From Paenarthrobacter sp. JL.01a (GTDB lineage: Bacteria; Actinomycetota; Actinomycetes; Actinomycetales; Micrococcaceae): a stretch of DNA of 64,000 nt. Where the stretch lies: NCBI RefSeq assembly GCF_025452095.1, contig NZ_CP104877.1:124001-188000 (forward strand). The letters run 5' to 3'. Within the stretch, counting starts at the first letter, position 1. Each line of letters opens with the position of its first letter. A program made the position numbers and the translations under genes. Shown here piece by piece: positions 1 to 8,125 of the stretch. The notes beneath the pieces are model-generated. The model was not told the origin of the DNA, searched no databases, and was given only the letters and a program-made list of their open reading frames with translations.

Positions 1-1
1 C

Positions 2-301
2 CTGGACGCTCCGGCGGGGGAAGGCCGTGACGGCCTGCAAGGCTCCTTGTCCGCCTTCGGCTGCCCGACGGACCGGCTTGAAGATGTGCTGGCCCTGCGG
101 AACGCCATCCGAGGGCTGAACGCCGAGGACCGGCACCTGCTGTACCGGCGCTACTACCGGGAAGAGACGCAGTCCACCATCGCCGAGGCCCTGGGTGTCT
201 CCCAGATGCAGGTTTCGCGGAAGCTCTCCAAGATCCTGGTCTCGCTCCAAACCCAGTTGCTGGACGACGAAGCCCATCAACAGGACTGGGCGGTCCACTG
301 A
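2..301 (+). CDS. RNA polymerase sigma factor, SigB/SigF family, C-terminal part (partial)
   Basis: The reading frame is open from the window edge, so the N-terminus lies upstream; 99 residues are visible. The part seen is sigma region 4: a helix with LNAEDRHLLYRRYY followed by a helix-turn-helix around TIAEALGVSQMQVSRKL, which would contact the -35 element. The wording SQMQVSR is typical of the SigB/SigF/SigG stress and sporulation sigma group rather than of the housekeeping sigma. The gene ends 1 bp before the stop of the convergent GT9 gene on the other strand. An anti-sigma factor, if present, is outside the window. Family call is firm; the exact sigma identity is not. Confidence 0.85.
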   Translation: MDAPAGEGRDGLQGSLSAFGCPTDRLEDVLALRNAIRGLNAEDRHLLYRRYYREETQSTIAEALGVSQMQVSRKLSKILVSLQTQLLDDEAHQQDWAVH

Positions 302-302
302 C

Positions 303-1265
303 CTAGCAGCCGAGCTGCTCCACGGCCTCCAGGACATCGTGGACGGTAACGGCCATCAGTGCCGGGTCGGGCTCGGCTGAGAACACATCACCGCGGCGGA
401 GTTCGACGGCGGTCAGCACCACGTGCGGTCCGGGCGGCGGTCCCCACTCTTCCGCAGGTGCGGGACCGAACAAGACCACGGATGGGCGCTCATATGCGGA
501 GGCCAGATGCGCCGCGCCCGTATCGGCCGAAATCACCAGGCGGGCTTCGGCGATGGTTGCCGCGAATTCGGCGAGGCTTTGCCGCCCGGCCAGCACGCCG
601 TCGTCGAGGTTTGCTCCCTTGAGTTTCGCCAAGGCGGCTGTCTCCTCCGCCCGGGCGCGCTCCGAGGTGCCCCCGGTGAGGACGATGTCGTGACCGGCAG
701 CCGCGAGCTGGACGGCAACGTCCGCGAACCGTTCCACGGGCCACAGCCTGCTGCCGTAGGCGGCACCCACATGGATCACGGTGGCTCCGGGACGCGGCGG
801 GGAAACCGCCGGGCGGTTGAGGCGGTAGTTCAGGGGATCGGCGTCGATTCCATGCCAATTGAGCAGCCGGGTCCACCGTTCGCGTTCGTTAACGCCCGTG
901 ATCCACGAAGGCCCGTCGAGGCCGTCGGAAGCGTGCGCGATCACCCGGTTGGCGCCCAGTTCCTTGATCCGGAGCCGGCTCTCAGGCCCGTTTCCGTGCA
1001 GGTTGACCGCCACGTCCACGGCGCCGTGAGGCACCTTCAGGGGGTCATCGAGCCCAGGCGTGGGCAAGTGGCCGATTCCGCCAACCAACTCAAGTGCCTC
1101 GGCGATCCACGCCGGCCCAGCGTACACAATCCGGTGCTTCGGAAACGCCCTCCGCAAGCCCCGCAGCGCCGGAACCGCGACCAAAAGATCGCCGAGTTTC
1201 AGGGCGCGCAGGGCGAGCAACAGGGGTTGGTCCTGGTGGTCCTGGCTGTTCAATGCTGTGTCCAT
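303..1265 (-). CDS. Glycosyltransferase family 9 (heptosyltransferase-like)
   Basis: The product has 320 residues with the GT9 (ADP-heptose:LPS heptosyltransferase) pattern: an N-terminal LRALKLGDLLVAVPALRGL, where the KLGD segment is the conserved acceptor-side loop, and a C-terminal nucleotide-sugar site with DTGAAHLA at residues 248-255. The start at 1265 was chosen because GGGAGG lies about 7 nt upstream; an in-frame extension to 1421 would run into the divergent HAD gene. It is transcribed away from that gene, so 1266-1351 should hold back-to-back promoters. GT9 enzymes usually transfer heptose to LPS core, which this organism lacks, so the acceptor is unknown, perhaps a cell-wall glycan or glycolipid. 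Confidence 0.85.
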   Translation of the reverse strand: MDTALNSQDHQDQPLLLALRALKLGDLLVAVPALRGLRRAFPKHRIVYAGPAWIAEALELVGGIGHLPTPGLDDPLKVPHGAVDVAVNLHGNGPESRLRIKELGANRVIAHASDGLDGPSWITGVNERERWTRLLNWHGIDADPLNYRLNRPAVSPPRPGATVIHVGAAYGSRLWPVERFADVAVQLAAAGHDIVLTGGTSERARAEETAALAKLKGANLDDGVLAGRQSLAEFAATIAEARLVISADTGAAHLASAYERPSVVLFGPAPAEEWGPPPGPHVVLTAVELRRGDVFSAEPDPALMAVTVHDVLEAVEQLGC

Positions 1266-1351
1266 AGTGGCCTCCCGCTGAGAGTCTAGCGGCATGAAAC
1301 TTCTCACGGCCGCGTTGTTTAGCGTCCGGAGAACTGGGGAACGTTGCGGGT

Positions 1352-1924
1352 ATGGGAGGAACCGGAACGTTGAAGGCGGTCCTGTTTGACCGCGATGGAA
1401 CACTCGTTGTTGACGCGCCATACAACGGCGATCCGCAGCTGGTGCGGCCCATGGACGGCGCTGTTGCGGCGCTGCGGAAAGTCCGGAAGGCCGGGTTGGC
1501 TACGGGAGTGGTGAGCAACCAGTCGGGCGTGGCTCGTGGGCTGTTGACCCTGGACCAAGTGGCATCCGTGAACCGGCGGGTGGATCAGTTGTTGGGGCCG
1601 TTCGATGTGTGGGAAGTCTGCCCGCATGGACCGGCAGACGGCTGCGCATGCCGCAAGCCCGCTCCCGGAATGATCCTGTCCGCCTGCGAAACGTTGGGCA
1701 TCGCGCCGGAGGAAACTGCTTTCGTGGGCGATATCGGCGCCGACGTTGAGGCTGCGACGGCGGCCGGCTCCCGTGCCGTGCTGGTGCCCACGCCCGTTAC
1801 CAGGCAAGAGGAAATCGACTCAGCTGACGTAGTGGCTCGGGACCTCAGCCATGCCGTGGAACTCCTGCTCCGAGGCCACATCGCGCCGGAAAAGACCACC
1901 GCCGGACAGGAAGCCCCTGCATGA
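1352..1924 (+). CDS. gmhB: HAD-IIIA phosphatase, D-glycero-D-manno-heptose-1,7-bisphosphate 7-phosphatase type
   Basis: A 190-residue HAD-superfamily phosphatase. Motif I is FDRDGTL (Asp nucleophile and general acid), motif II is the SNQSG segment, and the motif III/IV region has CRKPAPGM followed by FVGDIGADVEAA. The CP...CACRK cysteines (about residues 87-99) match the zinc loop of GmhB enzymes, which remove the 7-phosphate from heptose-1,7-bisphosphate between the kinase and nucleotidyltransferase steps of ADP-heptose synthesis. It is the first gene of a plus-strand operon; its stop overlaps the next start (ATGA at 1921). The nearby gmhA and hldE genes support the assignment. A histidinol-phosphatase-like activity is the main alternative. 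Confidence 0.8.
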   Translation: MGGTGTLKAVLFDRDGTLVVDAPYNGDPQLVRPMDGAVAALRKVRKAGLATGVVSNQSGVARGLLTLDQVASVNRRVDQLLGPFDVWEVCPHGPADGCACRKPAPGMILSACETLGIAPEETAFVGDIGADVEAATAAGSRAVLVPTPVTRQEEIDSADVVARDLSHAVELLLRGHIAPEKTTAGQEAPA

Positions 1925-3009
1925 GCCGCGTCCTGGTAGCCCGCTTGGACAGCATGGGAGATGTCCTGCTCTCAGGGCCCGCTGTTCGTGCAGTGGCGAA
2001 CGGAAACCGGCCCGACGGAAGCCGCTCCAACGACGTCGTTCTCCTGTGCGGCCCCGAAGGTGCAGCCGCGGCGGAGATGCTGCCCGGGGTAACCCAAGTG
2101 CACACCTGGGCCTCCCCATGGATAGTGAATCCTGCCCCACAGGTCACGGAGGAAACGACCAACGGACTGGTCAACTTCGTCCGGAGTTCCCGTATCGAGG
2201 AGGCCGTGATCCTCACGTCCTTCCACCAATCCCCGCTTCCGCTGGCGCTGCTCCTGCGGCTGGCCGGCGTCCGGAAGATCACCGGGGCATCGACGGATTA
2301 CGCGGGCTCGCTCCTGGACGTCCGCCTCAAACCGGGCGAGGACTTTCCCGAAGACCAACCGGAAGCGGTGCGTGCCCTCACCATTGCTGAGGCAGGCGGG
2401 TACGTCCTGCCCAACGGCGACGACGGAAAACTACGCGTCGCCCCTGGCCAGGACCCTGATGGCCCGGCCGATGAACTTGCCGAAGAGGGACCGTACATCG
2501 TGGTCCACCCGGGCGCCGCGGTGCCGGCCAGGGCGTGGCCCGCCCTCCACCACGCAGCGGCTGTGGAGCTGCTGGAAGCCTACGGGCATCGGGTTGTGGT
2601 CACAGGGGGGCCCAGCGAAGCGTCCCTCACGGCCACGGTCGCCGGCCCCTCCGCCCGGAACCTCGGCGGTGGCACGGACCTTCGGACGCTGGCAGCGGTA
2701 CTGGCCGGGGCCGCCGTCGTGGTTACCGGCAATACCGGACCCGCCCACCTCGCGGCAGCGGTAGGCACGCCCGTGGTGTGTCTGTTCGCACCCGTCGTCC
2801 CGGCCATCCGCTGGGCTCCGTACGGGGTCCCCCTGGAACTGCTCGGCGATCAGGAAGCGCCCTGCAAAAACTCCCGGGCACGCGTTTGCCCCGTCCCCGG
2901 CCATCCCTGCCTCAGTTCGGTAACCCCGGAACAGGTGGTGGAAGCGGTCGAAAGGCTCATCGGAGGCGTTTCCTCCCTGGCAACCCGACGAAAGGTGTGG
3001 AAACCATGA
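1921..3009 (+). CDS. Glycosyltransferase family 9 (heptosyltransferase-like)
   Basis: A 362-residue GT9 protein starting MSRVLVARLDSMGDVLLSGP; the DSMGD loop is the family's N-terminal signature. The C-terminal donor site reads NTGPAHLAAAVGTPVV from residue 271, with Asn where most GT9 enzymes have Asp or Ser. The tail carries several cysteines (CKNSRARVCPVPGHPC), a pattern common in this family. It is coupled to its neighbours by 4-bp ATGA overlaps at both ends, so it is translated with the GmhB-type phosphatase and the following glycosyltransferase. Likely role is transfer of a heptose made by this cluster. Donor and acceptor are inferred from context only. Confidence 0.85.
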   Translation: MSRVLVARLDSMGDVLLSGPAVRAVANGNRPDGSRSNDVVLLCGPEGAAAAEMLPGVTQVHTWASPWIVNPAPQVTEETTNGLVNFVRSSRIEEAVILTSFHQSPLPLALLLRLAGVRKITGASTDYAGSLLDVRLKPGEDFPEDQPEAVRALTIAEAGGYVLPNGDDGKLRVAPGQDPDGPADELAEEGPYIVVHPGAAVPARAWPALHHAAAVELLEAYGHRVVVTGGPSEASLTATVAGPSARNLGGGTDLRTLAAVLAGAAVVVTGNTGPAHLAAAVGTPVVCLFAPVVPAIRWAPYGVPLELLGDQEAPCKNSRARVCPVPGHPCLSSVTPEQVVEAVERLIGGVSSLATRRKVWKP

Positions 3010-4040
3010 GGATTCTGGTGTGGCACGTGCACGGCGGGTGGATGGAGGCCTTCGTCCGCGGCCGGCATGAATACTTGCTCCCGAAAACGCCCGACGGCGG
3101 CGCCTGGGGTTTGGGGCGCGGTGGCCGTGACTGGCCTGCCGCGGCGCAGGAAGTGGACCTGGACACCCTGGACCCCGAGAGCGTCGACGCAGTGCTGCTC
3201 CAAAGGCCCGAGGAAATCGCGGCAGTTGCCCGGGCTCTGGGACGGCGGCCCGGTGTCGACCTGCCGGCCGTCTACCTCGAACACAACACGCCAAAAGGCG
3301 ACGTTCCCTTCACGCTGCACCCCATGGCGGACCAAAGCTCCATTCCCGTGGTCCACGTGACCCATTTCAACCAGCTTTTCTGGGACACCGGCTCGGCGGG
3401 CACCACGGTCATTGAACACGGCATCCCTGACCCAGGCCGGCTCTACACCGGTGAACACGAAGAGATGGGCGTGGTGGTCAACGAACCCGTTCGGCGTGGC
3501 CGGGTCACGGGGACGGACCTGCTGCCCGGATTCGCCGGGGTGGGGCCGTTGCGGGTGTTCGGCATGGGAACGGAAGCGCTGGCGCAAGCCCTGAACCTGA
3601 GGGGCCTGGGCCTTAGCGATGAAAGGCTCCGCATCGCCGGTGATGTGCCCGCCCCGCAAATGCACCAGCAATTGGCCCGTTGCCGACTCTACCTCCACCC
3701 CCTGAGGTGGACGTCGCTGGGGTTGGCTTTGCTCGAAGCCATGCACCTTGGCATGCCCGTACTGGCCCTGGCCACCACCGAGGCAACCCGCGCCATACCG
3801 CACGGCGCCGGCTTGGTGTCCAACGACGTCGACGATCTCCAAAGGTTCGCCAAGCGCCTGCTGGACGATCCCGATGACGCCTTTGCCATGGGCATGGTGG
3901 CGCGTGAGGCCGCGCTGGAACGATACGGGCTGGACAAGTTCCTCCGTGCCTGGGACGAACTGCTGGCCGACCTTCCGGCCGCGCGGGTTCCTGCCGGCAA
4001 TGCTCCAGCAAACCATGACACTGAGAGGGCACACCCATGA
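3006..4040 (+). CDS. Glycosyltransferase, GT4-like (GT-B fold)
   Basis: A 344-residue protein starting MRILVWHVHGGWMEAF. A longer upstream reading frame exists, but the ATG at 3006 overlaps the previous stop (ATGA) in the same way as the other genes of the operon. The C-terminal half carries the GT4 signature TSLGLALLEAMHLGMPV, with paired acidic residues, followed by a glycine-rich HGAGLVSN segment, consistent with nucleotide-sugar binding. No signal peptide or membrane segment is visible, so it should act in the cytoplasm. Its place between a GT9 gene and a GT4 gene suggests it adds one sugar of the same glycan. The sugar transferred cannot be read from the sequence. Confidence 0.75.
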   Translation: MRILVWHVHGGWMEAFVRGRHEYLLPKTPDGGAWGLGRGGRDWPAAAQEVDLDTLDPESVDAVLLQRPEEIAAVARALGRRPGVDLPAVYLEHNTPKGDVPFTLHPMADQSSIPVVHVTHFNQLFWDTGSAGTTVIEHGIPDPGRLYTGEHEEMGVVVNEPVRRGRVTGTDLLPGFAGVGPLRVFGMGTEALAQALNLRGLGLSDERLRIAGDVPAPQMHQQLARCRLYLHPLRWTSLGLALLEAMHLGMPVLALATTEATRAIPHGAGLVSNDVDDLQRFAKRLLDDPDDAFAMGMVAREAALERYGLDKFLRAWDELLADLPAARVPAGNAPANHDTERAHP

Positions 4041-5305
4041 AGATCTCCATGGTTTCCGAACACGCCAGTCCGCTGGCTGCATTGGGAGGCGTTGACGCCG
4101 GAGGGCAGAACGTCCACGTTGCCGCGCTGTCCTCCGCGCTGGCAGACCGTGGCCACCAGGTCACTGTGTACACGCGGCGCGATGACCCCGACTTGCCGAC
4201 CAGGGTCAAGGTTGGTCCAGGGCTCACCGTGGTCCACGTGGATGCGGGTCCGGCCCGAAGGGTCCCCAAGGATGAGCTTCTGCCGTACATGGGTGAGCTG
4301 GCGGACGGAATCTGCGCGGACTGGGCCGGTCAACTGCCGGACGTGGTCCACGCACACTTCTGGATGTCCGGCCTCGCAGCCATCCAGGCCTCGCGCAGGG
4401 CCGGCGCCGCCAACCCCGTGCCAGTGGTCCAGACCTTCCACGCCCTGGGATCGGTCAAGCGCAGGCACCAAGGCGCCGCGGACACCAGCCCGCCTGCCCG
4501 CGAGTGGCTGGAACCATGGGTCGGCCGCGCCGCGGACTGGGTCATCGCGACCTGCCCGGATGAGGTCTTCGAACTCAAGGCCCTGGGCATCAGCAGGTCG
4601 AAGATCTCCATAGCCCCCTGCGGTGTGGACCTCGACCTCTTCCCGGGAACGGCCGACGCCGAGCCCAAGTCCCGCACGCATCGGATACTCAGCGTCGGGC
4701 GCCTCGTGCAACGCAAGGGCGTGGACCTGATCATCCGGGCACTGCCGCTCCTGGCGGAGGCCGGCTTCGACGACGTGGAGCTGCTGATTGTTGGCGGTTC
4801 CGGTGACGCGCTCAACCTGGAAGAAGATCCGGAAGCCCAACGGCTCAGGTCCTTGTCCAAGGAGCTCGGCGTTGAGGACAGGGTGACCATGCGTGGACAG
4901 GTCCCGCGTGATGCCATGCCCGCGATTTTCCGCAGCGCTGACGCCGTGGTCTGCACGCCTTGGTATGAGCCCTTCGGCATCGTCCCGCTTGAGGCGATGG
5001 CGTGCGGTGTGCCCGTGGTGGCGGCGGCGGTAGGTGGACTGCGGGAAACCGTAGTGGACCAGAAGACGGGGCTCCACGTCCCGCCCCGTGACCCGGAAGC
5101 CCTTGCCGAAGCGTTGCAGAAACTGCTGGCAGACCCGGAACTCCGCGCGGACATGGGCCGGGCCGGTTCCCGCCGGGCCCGCTCACGGTACTCCTGGGAA
5201 CGCATCGCAGCTGACACCGAGAAAGCGTACAGGTCCGTTCTTGCCGCCGGATTGTCCCGGCAGGCCGACGAAGGTTTGGAACCATTGGAAGGAACGGCGC
5301 TGTGA
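4037..5305 (+). CDS. Glycosyltransferase family 4 (MshA-like fold)
   Basis: A 422-residue GT4 enzyme. The N-terminus has GGVDAGGQNVHVAALSSAL, the loop seen in MshA and sucrose-phosphate-synthase-like GT4 proteins. Further motifs are SVGRLVQRKGVDLIIRAL (start of the second Rossmann domain) and EPFGIVPLEAMACGVPVV, the E-x7-E donor site. It overlaps its upstream neighbour by ATGA and the downstream gmhA start by GTGA. Because it sits inside the heptose cluster, a surface-glycan role is more likely than mycothiol synthesis; the true mshA is probably elsewhere, though that cannot be checked in this window. Confidence 0.8.
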   Translation: MKISMVSEHASPLAALGGVDAGGQNVHVAALSSALADRGHQVTVYTRRDDPDLPTRVKVGPGLTVVHVDAGPARRVPKDELLPYMGELADGICADWAGQLPDVVHAHFWMSGLAAIQASRRAGAANPVPVVQTFHALGSVKRRHQGAADTSPPAREWLEPWVGRAADWVIATCPDEVFELKALGISRSKISIAPCGVDLDLFPGTADAEPKSRTHRILSVGRLVQRKGVDLIIRALPLLAEAGFDDVELLIVGGSGDALNLEEDPEAQRLRSLSKELGVEDRVTMRGQVPRDAMPAIFRSADAVVCTPWYEPFGIVPLEAMACGVPVVAAAVGGLRETVVDQKTGLHVPPRDPEALAEALQKLLADPELRADMGRAGSRRARSRYSWERIAADTEKAYRSVLAAGLSRQADEGLEPLEGTAL

Positions 5306-5997
5306 CAATTCAAGGCCGCATGACCACCGAAACCACCCTGCCGGGCCTCATTCCGGATACCCTGCCGGCGCGTTGGGGATCAGGCCCCACCCACAACGAC
5401 GCCGTCACCACTCATCTGGACAACGTCCTGCCGGCGCTTGATTCCCTGCGCTCGCAATCACACATGTTGTCCGCATGGGGAACCGAGCTCGCCACCAGAC
5501 TGCTCTCCGGGCAGCGTCTGCTCGCGGCAGGCAACGGCGGCTCGGCTGCCGAGGCGCAGCACCTGACGGCCGAACTCGTAGGCCGTTTTGACGAAGAACG
5601 CGCCCCGTTTTCGGCCATCTCATTGCACTCCGAGTCCTCCGCGGTCACAGCGTTGTCCAACGACTACGGCTACGACGAGGTCTTCGCCCGCCAAGTCAGG
5701 GCGCATGGCCGGGCTGGCGACGTGCTCATGCTGCTCTCAACCAGCGGGCGCAGCCCCAACCTGCTCAACGCTGTCCGGGCTGCGAAGGAACGCGGCGTCA
5801 TCACGTGGGCCCTGACAGGCGCCGGTCCCAATCCCCTGTCCGAAGCCTGCGATCAAGCCATAACCGTCGAAGCCATCGCGGCCAACGCCCAGGAAGGCCA
5901 TTTGATCGCCATTCACGCTGTGTGCCGCGCTTTTGATGCAGAGGTTGCAAGGCGCACCGACAGGGGACCGGGGTTGTTTGGGGGCGGTCAGCCATGA
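5302..5997 (+). CDS. gmhA: Phosphoheptose isomerase (sedoheptulose-7-phosphate isomerase)
   Basis: A 231-residue SIS-domain protein with the GmhA signature AGNGGSAAEAQHLTAELVG and the phosphosugar loop LLSTSGRSPNLLNAV. GmhA converts sedoheptulose 7-phosphate to D-glycero-D-manno-heptose 7-phosphate, the first committed step of ADP- or GDP-heptose synthesis. The annotated start is GTG at 5302, overlapping the upstream stop as GTGA; an internal ATG at 5320 is possible. The roughly 35-residue N-terminal extension before the core is longer than in E. coli GmhA (192 residues). The gene overlaps hldE downstream (ATGA), so substrate channeling genes are co-expressed. Confidence 0.9.
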   Translation: MTIQGRMTTETTLPGLIPDTLPARWGSGPTHNDAVTTHLDNVLPALDSLRSQSHMLSAWGTELATRLLSGQRLLAAGNGGSAAEAQHLTAELVGRFDEERAPFSAISLHSESSAVTALSNDYGYDEVFARQVRAHGRAGDVLMLLSTSGRSPNLLNAVRAAKERGVITWALTGAGPNPLSEACDQAITVEAIAANAQEGHLIAIHAVCRAFDAEVARRTDRGPGLFGGGQP

Positions 5998-7400
5998 GGA
6001 TCACGGTAGTTGGCGACCTTCTCCTGGACGTCGACATCAACGGGACCGCCACCCGGCTCAGTCCCGACGCGCCTGTGCCGGTGGTCGACGTCGGTGATGT
6101 CCGGCGTCGGGCGGGCGGCGCCGGGCTGGTCGCCACCGTACTGGCGCGGGACGGCCACGACGTCTCGCTGGTCACCGCGGTATCGGACGACGACGGCGCA
6201 AGCCACCTCAGGCGCGCACTGGCCGGCGTGTCGGTACTCGCCGGAGCCCCGCTGGCTCACACGCCCACCAAGACCCGTGTTCGGATCGGGACGCATCCGA
6301 TGGTCCGCTTCGATCAAGGGTGCGCAGCGGCCCCGGTCCCGTCCAGTACGGGGGAGATGCTTGCCGCCATCACATCGGCAGACGCCGTAGTGGTGGCCGA
6401 TTATGGGCGTGGGATCACCGCCAACACCGACATCCGGGCAGCCCTGACGGATGCCGCCCGGCGCATCCCCGTTGTGTGGGATCCGCACCCTTCCGGTTCC
6501 GATCCCGTGGCAGGAGTGTCCGTAGTGACGCCCAACCTCGCCGAAGCCACCGCGTCCGCGAAGGCAGGCGGATCCGGCACCGGGGCTGAAGAAGCCGGCC
6601 GCTACCTCCTGGACAAGTGGGGAAGTGCGTCCGTGCTGGTCACCAGGGGCGAGGACGGTGCGCTGCTGTTGTGCTCGGACGGCTCAGCCGAGAGCATCCC
6701 CGCGCCCACCACCAACGTGAGCGATCTGTGCGGGGCAGGTGACCGCCTCGCAGGCAGCCTCGCCGTGCACCTTGCCACAGGCTTGGACCTTGCACAGGCC
6801 GCTGCCCGGGCTGTGGAGGACGCGTCTGCGTTCCTGGCCGCCGGGGGAGCTGCCGCACTGGCCGGAGCGGACCCGGCGGACCCGTCCGAAGTAGGTTCCG
6901 TCGTCGAACTTAGAGGCCTGGAACTGGTGGACACCGCAGACCTTCACCCCGACGGCGTCCGACTTGCCCGCTTCGTCCGCGAGTCCGGAGGGACAGTGGT
7001 GGCCACAGGAGGATGTTTCGACCTCCTGCACGCAGGCCACGCACGGACGCTGGCAGCAGCGCGCAGCATGGGCGATTGCCTGATCGTGTGCCTGAACTCG
7101 GACCAATCCGTCCGCCGGCTCAAGGGCGCGCATCGACCGATTGTCAGTGTGGAAGACCGCGCAGAGTTGCTGCTCGCCCTCGAATGCGTCGACGCCGTCG
7201 TGATTTTTGGCGAGGACACCCCCGAAGCCTGCCTCACCCAAATAAGTCCCGACATCTGGGTCAAGGGCGGCGACTACACCCCCGAAGAATTGCCGGAAGC
7301 CCGCCTCCTGGCGGGTTGGGGAGGGCGATGCGTCACTGTGCCCTTCCACCCGGCACGCTCCACCAGCGGCCTGGCAGCAGCATTGGCCAAGGTCAGCTGA
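5994..7400 (+). CDS. hldE: Bifunctional heptose-phosphate kinase / ADP-heptose nucleotidyltransferase, copy 1
   Basis: A 468-residue fusion in HldE (RfaE) order: a PfkB/ribokinase domain at about 1-300 with GDLLLDVDINGTA near the start and LCGAGDRLAG as the anion-hole GAGD, then a cytidylyltransferase-like domain from about 330 with GGCFDLLHAGH (HxGH near residues 346-349) and a WVKGGDYTPEELPE tail motif. The kinase phosphorylates heptose 7-phosphate at C1; the second domain adds AMP after dephosphorylation. The sequence before GAGD (SDLC) departs from the usual DTT/DVT. A second, different copy lies at 9358. The start overlaps the gmhA stop. Confidence 0.88.
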   Translation: MRITVVGDLLLDVDINGTATRLSPDAPVPVVDVGDVRRRAGGAGLVATVLARDGHDVSLVTAVSDDDGASHLRRALAGVSVLAGAPLAHTPTKTRVRIGTHPMVRFDQGCAAAPVPSSTGEMLAAITSADAVVVADYGRGITANTDIRAALTDAARRIPVVWDPHPSGSDPVAGVSVVTPNLAEATASAKAGGSGTGAEEAGRYLLDKWGSASVLVTRGEDGALLLCSDGSAESIPAPTTNVSDLCGAGDRLAGSLAVHLATGLDLAQAAARAVEDASAFLAAGGAAALAGADPADPSEVGSVVELRGLELVDTADLHPDGVRLARFVRESGGTVVATGGCFDLLHAGHARTLAAARSMGDCLIVCLNSDQSVRRLKGAHRPIVSVEDRAELLLALECVDAVVIFGEDTPEACLTQISPDIWVKGGDYTPEELPEARLLAGWGGRCVTVPFHPARSTSGLAAALAKVS

Positions 7401-7429
7401 ACCTTGTTGGAATCAACGAAAGGAACCGC

Positions 7430-8125
7430 ATGAACACGCAAACACCTGGACGCGTCATCGTCACCGGAGGCGGGTCCGGCTTGGGCGCTGCGATCGTGGA
7501 GGCCATCCGCGACGCCGGTGGCACGCCATTCGTTTTCGACCGGGACGTCAGCAACGTCTCGGGCGCCAAAGCCCTGGAAGTGGATGTCTCCAACCGTGAG
7601 GCTGTGGAAGCAGCAGTGAAGGAAGCCGCGGAAAGCCTTGGCGGCCTTGACGGGGTTGTGACGGCCGCGGGCATCGACCGCTGCGGCAAGCTGGGCGACG
7701 TCGCCGCCGAGGAATGGGAAAAGGTCATCGGAGTAAACCTCCTGGGCACCGTTTCCACCATCCGTGCGGCACTGCCGTACCTCAAGGGATCCCGTGGCCG
7801 GGCCATCACCATCGCCTCCACACTGGGGCTCCGGGCACTCCCTGACGCCACGGCCTACTGCGCCTCCAAGTTCGGAGTCATCGGCTTCAGCCGTGCCCTG
7901 GCCGCGGAAACGGGCGGGGTCATTGGCGTCACTACGATCATCCCGGGTGGCATGAAGACCCACTTCTTCGACGACCGCGACGAACAATACAAGCCGCAGG
8001 ACGACTCCAAGCTCAACGATCCCGCCAATGTGGCGCAGGCCGTGGTGTTCGCCCTCTCACAGCCGTTCGGCAGCGAGGTCCGCGAACTCCTCATCACCCC
8101 CGCAGAAGAAGGCTCGTGGCCGTAA
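7430..8125 (+). CDS. Short-chain dehydrogenase/reductase
   Basis: A 231-residue classical SDR. The cofactor loop TGGGSGLG is at residues 12-19 and the catalytic pair YCASK at 143-147, with an upstream IASTLG serine and an NxxG-type segment (VNLLGT). The ATG at 7430 follows GAAAGG; a longer upstream frame only overlaps hldE in another register. It lies 29 bp after hldE and probably belongs to the same transcript. Its 3' end overlaps the 3' end of the convergent GT9 gene by 32 bp. In this setting it may oxidise, reduce or epimerise the heptose or its nucleotide, but the substrate is not readable from sequence. Confidence 0.82.
   Translation: MNTQTPGRVIVTGGGSGLGAAIVEAIRDAGGTPFVFDRDVSNVSGAKALEVDVSNREAVEAAVKEAAESLGGLDGVVTAAGIDRCGKLGDVAAEEWEKVIGVNLLGTVSTIRAALPYLKGSRGRAITIASTLGLRALPDATAYCASKFGVIGFSRALAAETGGVIGVTTIIPGGMKTHFFDDRDEQYKPQDDSKLNDPANVAQAVVFALSQPFGSEVRELLITPAEEGSWP

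Noticed and set aside
3689..5077. Open frame of 462 codons on the minus strand across the GT4 and preceding gene
   Set aside because: Overlaps two well-supported glycosyltransferase genes that have 4-bp overlaps and clear motifs.
4037..5305. Assignment as mshA (mycothiol glycosyltransferase)
   Set aside because: The N-terminal loop is similar, but the gene is embedded in the heptose cluster and coupled to gmhA, and specific MshA residues could not be verified.
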